Shown: one piece after another, positions 32,897 to 41,671 of the stretch
Layout: each line of letters begins with the position of its first letter
How positions within the stretch are numbered: the first letter of the stretch is position 1
Program-made: the position numbers and the translations under genes
Origin: Bog-756 sp963756515
GTDB taxonomy: Bacteria; Actinomycetota; Acidimicrobiia; Acidimicrobiales; RAAP-2
Assembly (NCBI GenBank): GCA_963756515.1
Contig: CAVWNV010000011.1
Coordinates: 372,001 to 436,000 of the forward strand
Direction of reading: 5' to 3'
DNA length: 64,000 nt
The notes under the pieces: generated by a model
Told to the model about the DNA's origin: nothing
Database searches by the model: none
What the model saw: only the letters and a program-made list of their open reading frames with translations

Positions 32897-35008
32897 TCAG
32901 CTGGGCGATTCACCCCGCTCCAACAGTGCGGTGAAGGCGGAGCCGTCCACCACGGGCACCCCCAGCTGCTCGGCCCTGGTGACTTTGGATGCGCCCGGTG
33001 ATTCCCCCACCACCAGGGCGAACGTCCGTTTGGACACCGTCCCTGGGGACTTGCCTCCCCGGGCCAGAATGGCGGCCTCGGCCTCCTCGCGGCTGAAGCC
33101 GTCGAGCGTGCCCGTGACCACCACCGACTTGCCCGCCAGGGTCTGGGCCACCACCGGGGCCGAGGATCGACCGCGGTCCGGCTCCACCAGGTTGACCCCG
33201 GCCCGACGGAGCCGATCCACCACCGACCGGTTGACGTCCGACGCCAGCCAGCGGACCACGCTCGAGGCGATCACCGGGCCGACCCCCTCCACCCCGGCCA
33301 GAGCTTCCTCGTCGGCGGTGGCGATGGCGTCGATGTCGCCGAGCGCTCGGGCCAGCGCCAGCGAGCCGACCTGGCCCAGATGGCGTATGCCCAATCCGAT
33401 CAGGACCCGGTGCAGGGGGCGGGACCGCGACTCGTCGATGGCCCCCAGCAGGTTGCCGATGGAGACGGACGCGAATCCCTCCAACCCGGCGAAGGTCTCC
33501 GGCGTGAACGAGTAGAGGTCGGCCACGTCGGCGAGCACGCCGTGGTCCACCAACAGCTGGACGCGCTGTTCGCCGAGTCCCTCGATGTCCATGGCCGGAC
33601 GAGACGCGAAGTGGGCGATCCGTTGGACGCGCTGACCCGGGCAGTCGAGATTGGTGCAGAAGGTGTCGCTCTCCCCGGGCAGGCGTACCAGTGGGGCCCC
33701 GCAGCTCGGGCACGCCGTCGGGAACTTCCACCGCGCCTTCCGGCGCTTGCCCTTGACCACCACCGGACCCACCACTTCGGGAATCACGTCGCCGGCCTTG
33801 CGGACCACCACCGTGTCACCGGGGCGGACGTCTTTGGCCCTCACCTGGTCTTCGTTGTGCAGGGTGGCCAGCGAGACGGTGGACCCGCCCACGAACACCG
33901 GCTCCAGCACGGCGAAGGGCGTGGCCTTACCGGTCCGGCCGATGGAGACGGCGATGCGCAGGAGTTGCGTGGTGCGCTCCTCGGGGGGGAACTTGTAGGC
34001 GATGGCCCACCGCGGCGCCCTCGACGTCGCCCCCAGCCGGCGCTGGAGCTCGAGGTCGTCCACCTTGACCACCACACCGTCGATCTCGTAGTCGAGATCG
34101 TGGCGGCCGGCCTCCCACCGCCGGCAGAACTCGAGCACATCGCCGAGGCCGCGGACCAGCGACCGCTCGGGATTGACCGGAAATCCGGCCCGATCCAGCC
34201 AGGCCAGGGTGTCGGCATGGGTGGCGGCCAACTCCCCGGGCAGGGACGAGGCCGCGGCTACCCCGGACCCCGCCGCCGGCTCCAACTGTCCGACCTGGTA
34301 GGCCCAGAACGAGAGGGCCCGCCCGGCGGTGATGGAAGGGTCCTTCTGGCGCAGGGAGCCGGCGGCCGAGTTCCTGGGGTTGACGAACAACCGCTCGCCG
34401 GCCTCGGCCTGACGCCGGTTCAGCTCCTCGAAGGCCGACGCCGGCATGTAGACCTCTCCCCGCACCTCGATCACCGACGGCGGCGGGTCGACGGCATCCG
34501 CCAGCCGGACCGGGATGTCGGCGATCGTGGCCACGTTGGGTGTCACGTCCTCACCGGTGCGCCCGTCCCCGCGGGTGGCGGCCTGGACGAACCTGCCGTC
34601 CCGATAGGTCAACGAGACGGCCAACCCGTCGATCTTCAGTTCACAGACGAAGGCGGTGTCGGAGGGGACCAGCCTGGCCAGTCGGTCGGCCCAGGCCTGG
34701 AGCTCCTCGGGGCTGAAGGCATTGTCCAGGCTCATCATGGCCACCCGGTGGGTCACCGGCGAGAACAGGGCCGAGGGGGCTGCGCCCACGCTCGAGGTGG
34801 GTGACTCCGGAACGGCCAGGTCGGGATGGTCGGCTTCGATGGACCGCAGCTCCCGCACCAGGGCGTCGTACTCGCCGTCGGTGATCTCGGGGTCGTCCAG
34901 ACGGTGGTAGCGGTCGTTGTGGTGGCGGATCAGGGCACGCAGCTCCTCGGCCCGGGCCACCGGGTCGAGACCGTCGCCCCCGGGGCCGGCTGGTTCCCGC
35001 CTGCTCAC
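32897..35008 (-). CDS. ligA: NAD-dependent DNA ligase
   Basis: LigA, 703 residues, seals nicks during replication and repair with NAD as adenylate donor. The adenylated lysine is in VCELKIDGLAVSLTYRDG (KxDG, Lys125), preceded by the domain Ia segment ITDGEYDALVREL that binds NAD. OB-fold, zinc finger (CPSCGAPL and CTNLDCPG), helix-hairpin-helix region (IEGLGEQRVQLLVDHGVLADVADLYSF) and C-terminal BRCT (LAGKSVVVTGTLDGFSREEAE) follow in the standard order. The GTG at 35008 overlaps the mnmA stop (GTGA). The length is normal for LigA. Confidence 0.97.
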   Translation of the reverse strand: MSRREPAGPGGDGLDPVARAEELRALIRHHNDRYHRLDDPEITDGEYDALVRELRSIEADHPDLAVPESPTSSVGAAPSALFSPVTHRVAMMSLDNAFSPEELQAWADRLARLVPSDTAFVCELKIDGLAVSLTYRDGRFVQAATRGDGRTGEDVTPNVATIADIPVRLADAVDPPPSVIEVRGEVYMPASAFEELNRRQAEAGERLFVNPRNSAAGSLRQKDPSITAGRALSFWAYQVGQLEPAAGSGVAAASSLPGELAATHADTLAWLDRAGFPVNPERSLVRGLGDVLEFCRRWEAGRHDLDYEIDGVVVKVDDLELQRRLGATSRAPRWAIAYKFPPEERTTQLLRIAVSIGRTGKATPFAVLEPVFVGGSTVSLATLHNEDQVRAKDVRPGDTVVVRKAGDVIPEVVGPVVVKGKRRKARWKFPTACPSCGAPLVRLPGESDTFCTNLDCPGQRVQRIAHFASRPAMDIEGLGEQRVQLLVDHGVLADVADLYSFTPETFAGLEGFASVSIGNLLGAIDESRSRPLHRVLIGLGIRHLGQVGSLALARALGDIDAIATADEEALAGVEGVGPVIASSVVRWLASDVNRSVVDRLRRAGVNLVEPDRGRSSAPVVAQTLAGKSVVVTGTLDGFSREEAEAAILARGGKSPGTVSKRTFALVVGESPGASKVTRAEQLGVPVVDGSAFTALLERGESPS

Positions 35009-36087
35009 CGGGCGATGCCCGATCCGACCACCTGGTCGGGGTGGCCCGGGTCGTACAGCGCCACGGTCTGACCGGGGGCGACCCGACGTTGCGGGGTGGT
35101 GAACCGGACCCGAAGGCCGTCGTCGGCCGCCTCGACCACGGCCGGGGTGGCCCGACCGTGGGCGCTGCACTGCGCCATGAGCGCCACCGGGTCGCGGCCG
35201 CCGCCGCAGACGGCCGTGGGATCACCGTCGACCCAGGTCACCGTGTGGAGGCCCACCGTGTCGGCGTGGGCCGCCTCGGGCGGTCCGACCCGCACTCGGC
35301 GCCCGGGTACGTCGACTTCGGTCACGAACCGTCGCCGACCATCGTCGCCGTGGCCCATCCCCCGTCGTTGGCCCACCGTCACCAGCTCGACGGCCTCGAC
35401 GGCACCGAGGTCGGCACCGCTCGAATGATCCACCAGCCGGCCCGGGTGCAGATCCAGTCGGTCGGCCAGAAATCCGTGACGACCCTCGTCGGAGCGGATG
35501 AAGCAGACATCCTGGCTGTCGGGCTTGGCCGCGGTGCGAAGTCCGAGCCGGCGGGCCTCGGCGCGTACCTCGTCCTTGGTCATCTCCCCCACCGGGAACA
35601 GCGTCCGGGCCAACTGGGCCTGACCCAACATGGCCAGCACGTAGGACTGGTCCTTGCCGGCATCGGCCCCGCGACACAGCCGGAAGCGCCCGTCGCCGGT
35701 GGCCACACGGCGGGCGTGGTGGCCGGTGGCCACGGCATCGAACCCCAGGCTTCGGGCCCGAGCCAGTAGGCGGTCGAACTTGAGGTGGCGGTTGCACTCG
35801 ATGCAGGGGTTGGGGGTCGATCCCCCGGCGTGGCCGGTGACATAGGGGTCCACGACCTTCTCCTCGAACTCGGCGGCGAAGTTGAAGACGTGGTGGACCA
35901 GGCCGAGTTGGTCGGCGACCTGTCGGGCGTCGTCCACGTCGGCCACCGAGCAGCACCCCGAGTCCGATGCCCCTCCCCACAGCTTGAGCGTGGCTCCCAC
36001 CACCCGGCCCGGGCCGAGCTGTTCGGCCAGACGCGCCGCTGCCACCGAGGAGTCGACACCGCCGGACATGGCCACCAACACGCGCAT
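35005..36087 (-). CDS. mnmA: tRNA-uridine 2-sulfurtransferase
   Basis: MnmA, 360 residues, thiolates U34 of Lys, Glu and Gln tRNAs using ATP and persulfide sulfur. The PP-loop is SGGVDSSVAAARL near the N-terminus. The catalytic cysteines are in STPNPCIECNRHLKF and SQDVCFI, and ATGHHARR and GKDQSYVLAMLGQAQL are also diagnostic. The start is the ATG at 36087, four bases after the cysteine desulfurase stop, which would supply its sulfur. The 3' end overlaps the ligA start. Confidence 0.96.
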   Translation of the reverse strand: MRVLVAMSGGVDSSVAAARLAEQLGPGRVVGATLKLWGGASDSGCCSVADVDDARQVADQLGLVHHVFNFAAEFEEKVVDPYVTGHAGGSTPNPCIECNRHLKFDRLLARARSLGFDAVATGHHARRVATGDGRFRLCRGADAGKDQSYVLAMLGQAQLARTLFPVGEMTKDEVRAEARRLGLRTAAKPDSQDVCFIRSDEGRHGFLADRLDLHPGRLVDHSSGADLGAVEAVELVTVGQRRGMGHGDDGRRRFVTEVDVPGRRVRVGPPEAAHADTVGLHTVTWVDGDPTAVCGGGRDPVALMAQCSAHGRATPAVVEAADDGLRVRFTTPQRRVAPGQTVALYDPGHPDQVVGSGIAR

Positions 36088-36091
36088 GGCG

Positions 36092-37270
36092 TCAGTCTCG
36101 CAGCTGGTCGACCGCCCCCGGCACCACCGACAGGGCCAGGTCGATCTCCTCGTCGGTGGTGGTGGCCCCGAGGGAGAAGCGGACACCGCTGGCCGCCTCG
36201 GCGGGGCCGAGACCCATCGAGGTGAGGACGTGGCTCACCTCGACGGCACCGCTGGAGCAGGCCGCGCCGGCCGACACCGCCACCCCCCGCTCGTCGAGCA
36301 GGACCACGAGGGCCTCGCTCTCCACACCGGCGATCCGGAGGTGCAGGGAGCCGGCCACCCGGTGCCGGCGGTCACCGGTCTCGACGGCACCGGCCACCGA
36401 GGCCAGCAACCCGTCCCCGAGGCGATCGCGCCGCAGGCCCACCGCCCCCACCGTCTCCGGGCGACGCGCTGCCGACACCGCCAGCGCCGCCGCCATGGCC
36501 ACGATCCCGGCCACGTTGTGGGTCCCGCTGCGGCGCTCGCGCTCCTGGCCACCGCCGTGGAGGAGCGGCCGGATGTCGGCGCCGCGGCCGACCACGAGCA
36601 CCCCCGCACCCTTGGGTCCGCCGAACTTGTGACCGCTGACCGAGACCAGGTCGGCCAGTGCCGTCAACGGGGCCGGATCGAGCCACGGTGTCGCCTGCAC
36701 CGCGTCCGTGTGGAAGAGCGCGCCCGGCGCCTGCTGACGCACGATCGACGCCACCGCCTCCATCGGCTGGACCGTGCCGATCTCGTTGTTGACAGCCATC
36801 ACCGACACCAGACCGACGTCGGCGGTGCACGCCTCGGACAGGGCGTCCAGGTCGATGAGCCCGTCCTTGCCCGTGGGGACCTCCCGCAGGGCGGCCCCCG
36901 TCCGCCGGGCCACGGCCCGACAGGTGGCCAACACGGCGTGGTGCTCCATGGCCGAGCACACCAGCGCCGGCGGCGGCCCGGCCGGATCCGCCCGGGCCTC
37001 CCAGCCGCCCACCACGGCCAAGTTGTCGGCCTCGGTGCCACCGGCGGTGAAGACCAGCTCCCCGTGGTCGGCCCCGAGCAGCTCGGCCATCCGGCCGCGG
37101 GCCTCGTCCACCGCCCGGCGGGCACGCCGCGACTCGAGATGACCGCCGGAGGGGTTGCCGAACTCGCCGCGCAGGAACGGCAGCATGGCCTCCACCGCCT
37201 CGGGCACCATGGGCGTGGTGGCGGCGTGGTCCAGATAGGCCCGGGCCGGGCCGGTGGTCAGGCCACCCAT
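36092..37270 (-). CDS. cysteine desulfurase, NifS/IscS type
   Basis: A 392-residue PLP enzyme that takes sulfur from cysteine as a persulfide for iron-sulfur clusters and tRNA thiolation. YLDHAATTPMVPEAVEAM (N-terminus), the PLP lysine in SVSGHKFGGPKGAG (Lys215), the phosphate-binding HTDAVQATP and the catalytic cysteine in SAGAACSSGAVEVSHVL (Cys338) are all present. The SSG loop type fits IscS-like class I. The ATG at 37270 overlaps the aldehyde dehydrogenase stop by 13 bp. Placement next to mnmA points to tRNA 2-thiolation as one role. IscS and NifS cannot be separated here. Confidence 0.93.
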   Translation of the reverse strand: MGGLTTGPARAYLDHAATTPMVPEAVEAMLPFLRGEFGNPSGGHLESRRARRAVDEARGRMAELLGADHGELVFTAGGTEADNLAVVGGWEARADPAGPPPALVCSAMEHHAVLATCRAVARRTGAALREVPTGKDGLIDLDALSEACTADVGLVSVMAVNNEIGTVQPMEAVASIVRQQAPGALFHTDAVQATPWLDPAPLTALADLVSVSGHKFGGPKGAGVLVVGRGADIRPLLHGGGQERERRSGTHNVAGIVAMAAALAVSAARRPETVGAVGLRRDRLGDGLLASVAGAVETGDRRHRVAGSLHLRIAGVESEALVVLLDERGVAVSAGAACSSGAVEVSHVLTSMGLGPAEAASGVRFSLGATTTDEEIDLALSVVPGAVDQLRD

Positions 37271-38661
37271 ACCGACTTCACATTGCAGAACTCGTGGAGG
37301 CCGAACGCAGCCAGCTCCCGACCGACACCCGAGCTCTTGATCCCTCCGAACGGGAGCTCGGGCATGGACACCACCATCCCGTTGACGAAGACCTGCCCCG
37401 CCTGCAACCCGGTGACGAACCGTTGCTGCTCGTCGGGATCGGTGGTCCACACGCTCGAGCCCAGCCCGAACTCGGTCCCGTTGGCCAGGGCCAGGGCCTC
37501 GTCGGCATCGGCCGCCGTGTAGAGCAGCGCCGCCGGCCCGAACACCTCCTCGGTGGCCACCCGCATGGCCGGGGTGATGCCGGTGACGACCGTCGGACGG
37601 TAGAAGAAGCCGGGATGGTCGGGCCCACCCGGCCCGACGACCCGCTCACCGCCGCACAGGATGGAGGCGCCGTGGGCCCGGGCGTCCTCGACCTGGGCCT
37701 CGATCGTGTCCCGTGCCGCTGCTGTGACCAGTGGGCCGACCTCGGTGGCCGGGTCGAAGGGGTCCCCCACCGACAGGGCGTCCATGCCGGCCACGAAACC
37801 GGCGGTGAAAGCGTCGACCACGTCGCGGTGGACGATGAACCGCTTGGCCGCGATGCAGGACTGGCCGGCGTTCTGCACCCGGGCCTGGACGCCCACGGAG
37901 ATGGCCTGGTCCAGGTCGGCCGAGGGCAGCACGATGAAGGGGTCGCTGCCCCCGAGCTCGAGGACGACCTTCTTCCCCACCGCGCCGGCCTGGGCCGCGA
38001 CGGCCCGACCGGCGCCCACGCTGCCGGTCAGCGTCACCGCCGCCACCCGAGGGTCGGCGATGATGGGCGGGACCTGGTCGGTCCCGACCAGCAACGTCTG
38101 GAACACCCCGTCGGGAGCGCCCGACCGCCGGAACAGATCCTCCAGCAACAACGCCGTGCGGGGCACGCTCGGTGCGTGCTTGAGCAGGCCCACGTTGCCC
38201 ACCATGATGGCCGGGGCGAGGAACCGGGTCACCTGCCAGAGGGGGAAATTCCACGGCATGATGGCCAGGATCACCCCCAGGGGTTGATAGGTGATCAGAC
38301 CCAGCGAGGCGTTGACCGCGACCTCCTCGTCGGTGAGCAGCCGTTCGGCGTGTTCGGCAAACCACCGGAACCCGGCCGCGCACTTGGCCACCTCGGCCTT
38401 GGCCTGCGCGAAGGGCTTCCCCATCTCGGTGGTGATCACGTGGGCGATGTCGGGCAGTTCTGCCTCGAGGAGCTCGGCCACGGTGATCAGGAGCCGGGAG
38501 CGCTCGGCGAACGTGCTGGTGGCCCACCGGGCCGCGGCCGTACCCGCCGCGGCCAGGCGCCGCTCCACACCGGCCGCGTCATAGGGCTCGAAGGACTGGA
38601 GGAGCTCTCCGGTCACGGGGCTGATGGTGGCAATGGGAGGGCCGGCGTCGACGGGGCTCAT
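37258..38661 (-). CDS. aldehyde dehydrogenase (succinate-semialdehyde dehydrogenase-like)
   Basis: A 467-residue NAD(P)-dependent aldehyde dehydrogenase. The general base is in KKVVLELGGSDPFIVL (Glu235), the nucleophile in QNAGQSCIAAKRFIV (Cys269) and the cofactor-binding region in IMPWNFPLWQVTRFLAPA with VTLTGS. The GQSCIAAKRFIVH stretch and the sequence after it resemble GabD1-type succinate-semialdehyde dehydrogenases, but many related enzymes exist. The ATG at 38661 gives a full-length protein. It is followed directly by the cysteine desulfurase gene, with overlapping ends. The 135 bp before it (38662-38796) are C/T-rich and hold no gene. Confidence 0.85.
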   Translation of the reverse strand: MSPVDAGPPIATISPVTGELLQSFEPYDAAGVERRLAAAGTAAARWATSTFAERSRLLITVAELLEAELPDIAHVITTEMGKPFAQAKAEVAKCAAGFRWFAEHAERLLTDEEVAVNASLGLITYQPLGVILAIMPWNFPLWQVTRFLAPAIMVGNVGLLKHAPSVPRTALLLEDLFRRSGAPDGVFQTLLVGTDQVPPIIADPRVAAVTLTGSVGAGRAVAAQAGAVGKKVVLELGGSDPFIVLPSADLDQAISVGVQARVQNAGQSCIAAKRFIVHRDVVDAFTAGFVAGMDALSVGDPFDPATEVGPLVTAAARDTIEAQVEDARAHGASILCGGERVVGPGGPDHPGFFYRPTVVTGITPAMRVATEEVFGPAALLYTAADADEALALANGTEFGLGSSVWTTDPDEQQRFVTGLQAGQVFVNGMVVSMPELPFGGIKSSGVGRELAAFGLHEFCNVKSVWVA

Positions 38662-38796
38662 CCATCCAGTATCGCCGACGGCGCCAGAGCGGCCACCGCC
38701 ACCTCATCCCGGTCGGGGCTCACGACCCCGCCGCCCCCGTCCCCTGCTTCTGTGCGCCCCTGTTCCTGTGCACTCCTGTCCCCCTGGGTCGGCCCC

Positions 38797-40179
38797 TCAC
38801 TCCGGGTCGACGAGCCCCGGAATCAGGTGACGCTGCAGCTTGCCGGTGGCCGTCCGGGGCAGGGCGTCGAGGACCACGTACTGCTTCGGTCGCTTGTACG
38901 GGGCCAGCCGGTCGGATGCACGGTCCTCCAGCGCCGCCCGGAGCCGGGCTCCGCGCTCGGAGTCGGCACCGCGGCCGGGGGCGGCCGTGGCCACCACGGC
39001 CGCGCAGACCCGCTGACCCCACCGTTCGTCATCCATCCCGAACACGGCCACCTCGGCCGCGCCCGGCACTCCGCTCAGGGCCGCCTCGACCTCGGCCGGG
39101 TAGACGTTGACCCCTCCGCTGATGATGAGGTCGTCGCGGCGGCCGTCGATGAAGAGGTAGCCGTCGGCATCCAACCGGCCGAGGTCGCCGACGGTGAAGG
39201 CGCCGTCCCGCCACGCCGACCGGGTCTTGGCCTCGTCTCCCCAGTAGGAGAACCGGGCGAAGTCGGGCGGGCGGCACCAGATGGTCCCGTCGTCGTCGAC
39301 GGACAGCGACCGGCCCGGCCGGGCCCGACCCACCGTGCCGGGACGGATGGCCCACTCCTCGGGTGAGCACGCGGTGAACTGGCCCTCGGTGGAGCCGTAG
39401 AACTCCCAGAGGACCCCCGGACCGACCCGGGCCATGGCCCGTCGCTTGACCGCGGGCGGGCAGGGCGAACCGGCGTGGACCATGAGCCGCAGCGAGTCCA
39501 GGGGCGCGGACGAGCCGTCCAGGGCGTCGAGCAGCCGCAGCAGAGCCGACGGCGCCAGAAACGTGGTCGTCGGTACGGGCACGGGCCCGGCCGTCCCGAC
39601 CAGGACGTCCCGCGCCGTGACGGCGTCGAAGCGGCCCGGCACGACGCAGGTCCCGCCGCTGAGCAGCGTCCCACCGGCGAAGCGGATCGACACCGAGTGG
39701 TACATCGGGGAGCAGACCAGGTGGACGTCGTCGGCACCGAACGACCACAGGTCGGCTTCGTCGGCGAACGCCGTGGCGGCCTCCTCTTCGGTCCACAGCC
39801 CCGACCACACGCCCTTGGCCCGCCCGGTGGTGCCCGAGGTGTAGTGCATCGGTCGGGCCAGGGGGAACGACGCCAACTCGACCGGCGGCCCCGCGTCCAG
39901 AGCGGCCAGCTGCCCGGGGTCGCCGATCACCACGGCCGGCCGGGCATCGTCGATCAACACGTCCCGCTCGGCCCGGAGCAGGGTGGGGTTCAACAGCACC
40001 GGCACCACACCGACGCGCACGGCGCCGAGCACGGCGCAGAGGAGGGCGGCCGACGACGGGAGCGTGAAGACCACGCGATCACCGGCCCCGAGGCCCGAGG
40101 ACAACAGCGACCCGGCCGCCCTCCGTTCGCCAGCCTCGGCATCCGAGGCGGTCAGCACCTCGACCATGGGGCCGGTCAC
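38797..40179 (-). CDS. acyl-CoA synthetase / AMP-dependent ligase
   Basis: A 460-residue member of the ANL superfamily that activates a carboxylic acid with ATP and CoA. The P-loop-like motif is YTSGTTGRAKGV (~113-124), with WEFYGSTEG (aroma/acyl motif A5) and the hinge GRRDDLIISGGVNVYPAEVEAAL. The C-terminal lysine region ends PRTATGKLQRHL. It is shorter than the ~500-residue average, mainly because the N-terminal subdomain is brief. The GTG at 40179 overlaps the stop of the upstream MFS gene (GTGA); an ATG at 40167 is possible. The acid substrate is unknown. Confidence 0.85.
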   Translation of the reverse strand: MTGPMVEVLTASDAEAGERRAAGSLLSSGLGAGDRVVFTLPSSAALLCAVLGAVRVGVVPVLLNPTLLRAERDVLIDDARPAVVIGDPGQLAALDAGPPVELASFPLARPMHYTSGTTGRAKGVWSGLWTEEEAATAFADEADLWSFGADDVHLVCSPMYHSVSIRFAGGTLLSGGTCVVPGRFDAVTARDVLVGTAGPVPVPTTTFLAPSALLRLLDALDGSSAPLDSLRLMVHAGSPCPPAVKRRAMARVGPGVLWEFYGSTEGQFTACSPEEWAIRPGTVGRARPGRSLSVDDDGTIWCRPPDFARFSYWGDEAKTRSAWRDGAFTVGDLGRLDADGYLFIDGRRDDLIISGGVNVYPAEVEAALSGVPGAAEVAVFGMDDERWGQRVCAAVVATAAPGRGADSERGARLRAALEDRASDRLAPYKRPKQYVVLDALPRTATGKLQRHLIPGLVDPE

Positions 40180-41459
40180 GGCAGCTCGACGGCGGGAGCC
40201 GGGGCTGGGCTGCCCCTCGCCGGTTCGGCCGGCTCGTCCCCGAGCGAGGCGAAGACGACCGGGTGGAGCACGGCGATGGCCCCCATGACGGCCAACATGA
40301 CCACAGCTCCCGCCACCGTGACGGTCCGGATCCCGGTGTGGTTGGCGATCCCGCCCTGGAGCACGGCGCCAAGGGGATAGACGATGCCCAGTCCCATCAT
40401 GTAGATGCTCAGGACCCGGCCCCGGGCCGCGGCCGGTGCCCGCAGCTGGACCACGGTGTTCAACCCCGACAGCACGGCGATGTACCCGGCCCCCACGGCC
40501 AGGAGGGCCAGGGCCGACAGCCACAGGTCGGGCGCCAGCCCGTAGAGGACGAGCAGCACCGGCAGCGCGAACAGTGCGGACTGGAGCATGGTGCGCCGAC
40601 CGAACCGTTCGGCCAGGCTGGGCAGGGCCAGGGCCCCGGCCACCGCTCCGATCCCCTGGGCCGTCACCAGGATGGCCGTCCCCACCGAGGTGCTCACCCC
40701 GTGGCGCTCCAACACACCGGACATGGCCGGCACCAGGGCGATGAACGGTGAGGCCACTAGGGCCACGATGGCGATCAGCTGGATGGCGGCCCGGCAGCCC
40801 GGCTCGGCCGCGGCGACCCGGGCGCCGGCGACGATCCGGGCCACGATGCCGGTCCCGTCACTCTGGGCCACCGGTTTGGGCAACCGGACCAGGGCCAGGG
40901 CGACGAGCACCGCCCCGAAGGAGGCGGCGTTGATGCCGAACACCAGTCCGTAGTCGTGGGACAGGAGGGCCAAGCCGGCCAGGGCCGGTCCGATCACCCG
41001 CCCCAGGTTGAACTGGGCCGAGGACAGGGAGACCGCCCCCAGCAGGTCCTCGGAGGGAACGAGGTCGGGGACCATGGCCTGGTAGGCCGGGAACCCGATG
41101 GCCCCCGACGCCCCGCCCAGGAAGGCCAGGAGGACCAGGACCGAGGGCGGATCGTGGCCGGTGGCGGCCAGCACGGCCAGGACGGTGGCGAACGACATCT
41201 CGGCCGCGGTGGTGAGGATCAGCCACCGCCGGCGATCGAGCCGATCGGCCAACGCACCGCCCACCGGTGCCAGCAGTCCGATGGGGACGAAGGCGGCCGC
41301 GGCCACCAGGCCGGTCCAGGCCGGCTGGTCGGTACGGGCGAAGACCAGAACCCCGAGGGCCACCGTCTGCATCCACGAGCCCACGTTGGACACCAGGGCC
41401 GCCGACCAGATGAGGGCGAAATTCCTCGAACGGAGGGGGCGGAGCGAGGCCAGGCGCAC
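40176..41459 (-). CDS. MFS transporter, EntS/MefA-like exporter
   Basis: A 427-residue 12-helix transporter. LRSRNFALIWSAALVSNVGSWMQTVALGVLVF is the classical opening of the EntS/enterobactin-exporter-like MFS_3 group, followed by motif A in GALADRLDRRRWLI. The two halves are visible, with a repeat of the motif in the second (LAERFGRRTMLQSALFALP). Members export siderophores, macrolides or other small molecules; nothing in the window shows a siderophore. GTG start at 41459. It is translationally coupled to the acyl-CoA synthetase downstream. Confidence 0.82.
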   Translation of the reverse strand: MRLASLRPLRSRNFALIWSAALVSNVGSWMQTVALGVLVFARTDQPAWTGLVAAAAFVPIGLLAPVGGALADRLDRRRWLILTTAAEMSFATVLAVLAATGHDPPSVLVLLAFLGGASGAIGFPAYQAMVPDLVPSEDLLGAVSLSSAQFNLGRVIGPALAGLALLSHDYGLVFGINAASFGAVLVALALVRLPKPVAQSDGTGIVARIVAGARVAAAEPGCRAAIQLIAIVALVASPFIALVPAMSGVLERHGVSTSVGTAILVTAQGIGAVAGALALPSLAERFGRRTMLQSALFALPVLLVLYGLAPDLWLSALALLAVGAGYIAVLSGLNTVVQLRAPAAARGRVLSIYMMGLGIVYPLGAVLQGGIANHTGIRTVTVAGAVVMLAVMGAIAVLHPVVFASLGDEPAEPARGSPAPAPAVELP

Positions 41460-41535
41460 TGACGGAGGTTACCGGTCGGCCCGGTCGGCCCCGTCGGCCC
41501 GTGGCGGCATGGGAGGGGCTGTCGTCTCTACCGAC

Positions 41536-41661
41536 CTACGGCTGCTGATCACCCCGGTGCTTGCGCCGGGGCCGCAGGGCGAACCACCAGATGCTCGCCA
41601 TGGTGGCGAGTACGCCGAAGGCGGCCGCGGGCTTGGCGATCTTGCGAGAACGAGCTGACAT
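41536..41661 (-). CDS. small single-helix membrane protein, 41 residues
   Basis: A short reading frame from the ATG at 41661 with a basic N-terminus (MSARSRKIAKPA), one hydrophobic stretch (AFGVLATMASIWWFAL) and a basic tail (RPRRKHRG). This is typical of a single-pass inner-membrane peptide. It begins ten bases after the MMPL transporter stop on the same strand, so it may be an accessory subunit of that transporter. No ribosome binding site is obvious; only the charge pattern, position and reading-frame length support it. Confidence 0.55.
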   Translation of the reverse strand: MSARSRKIAKPAAAFGVLATMASIWWFALRPRRKHRGDQQP

Positions 41662-41671
41662 GAGGGCGACG

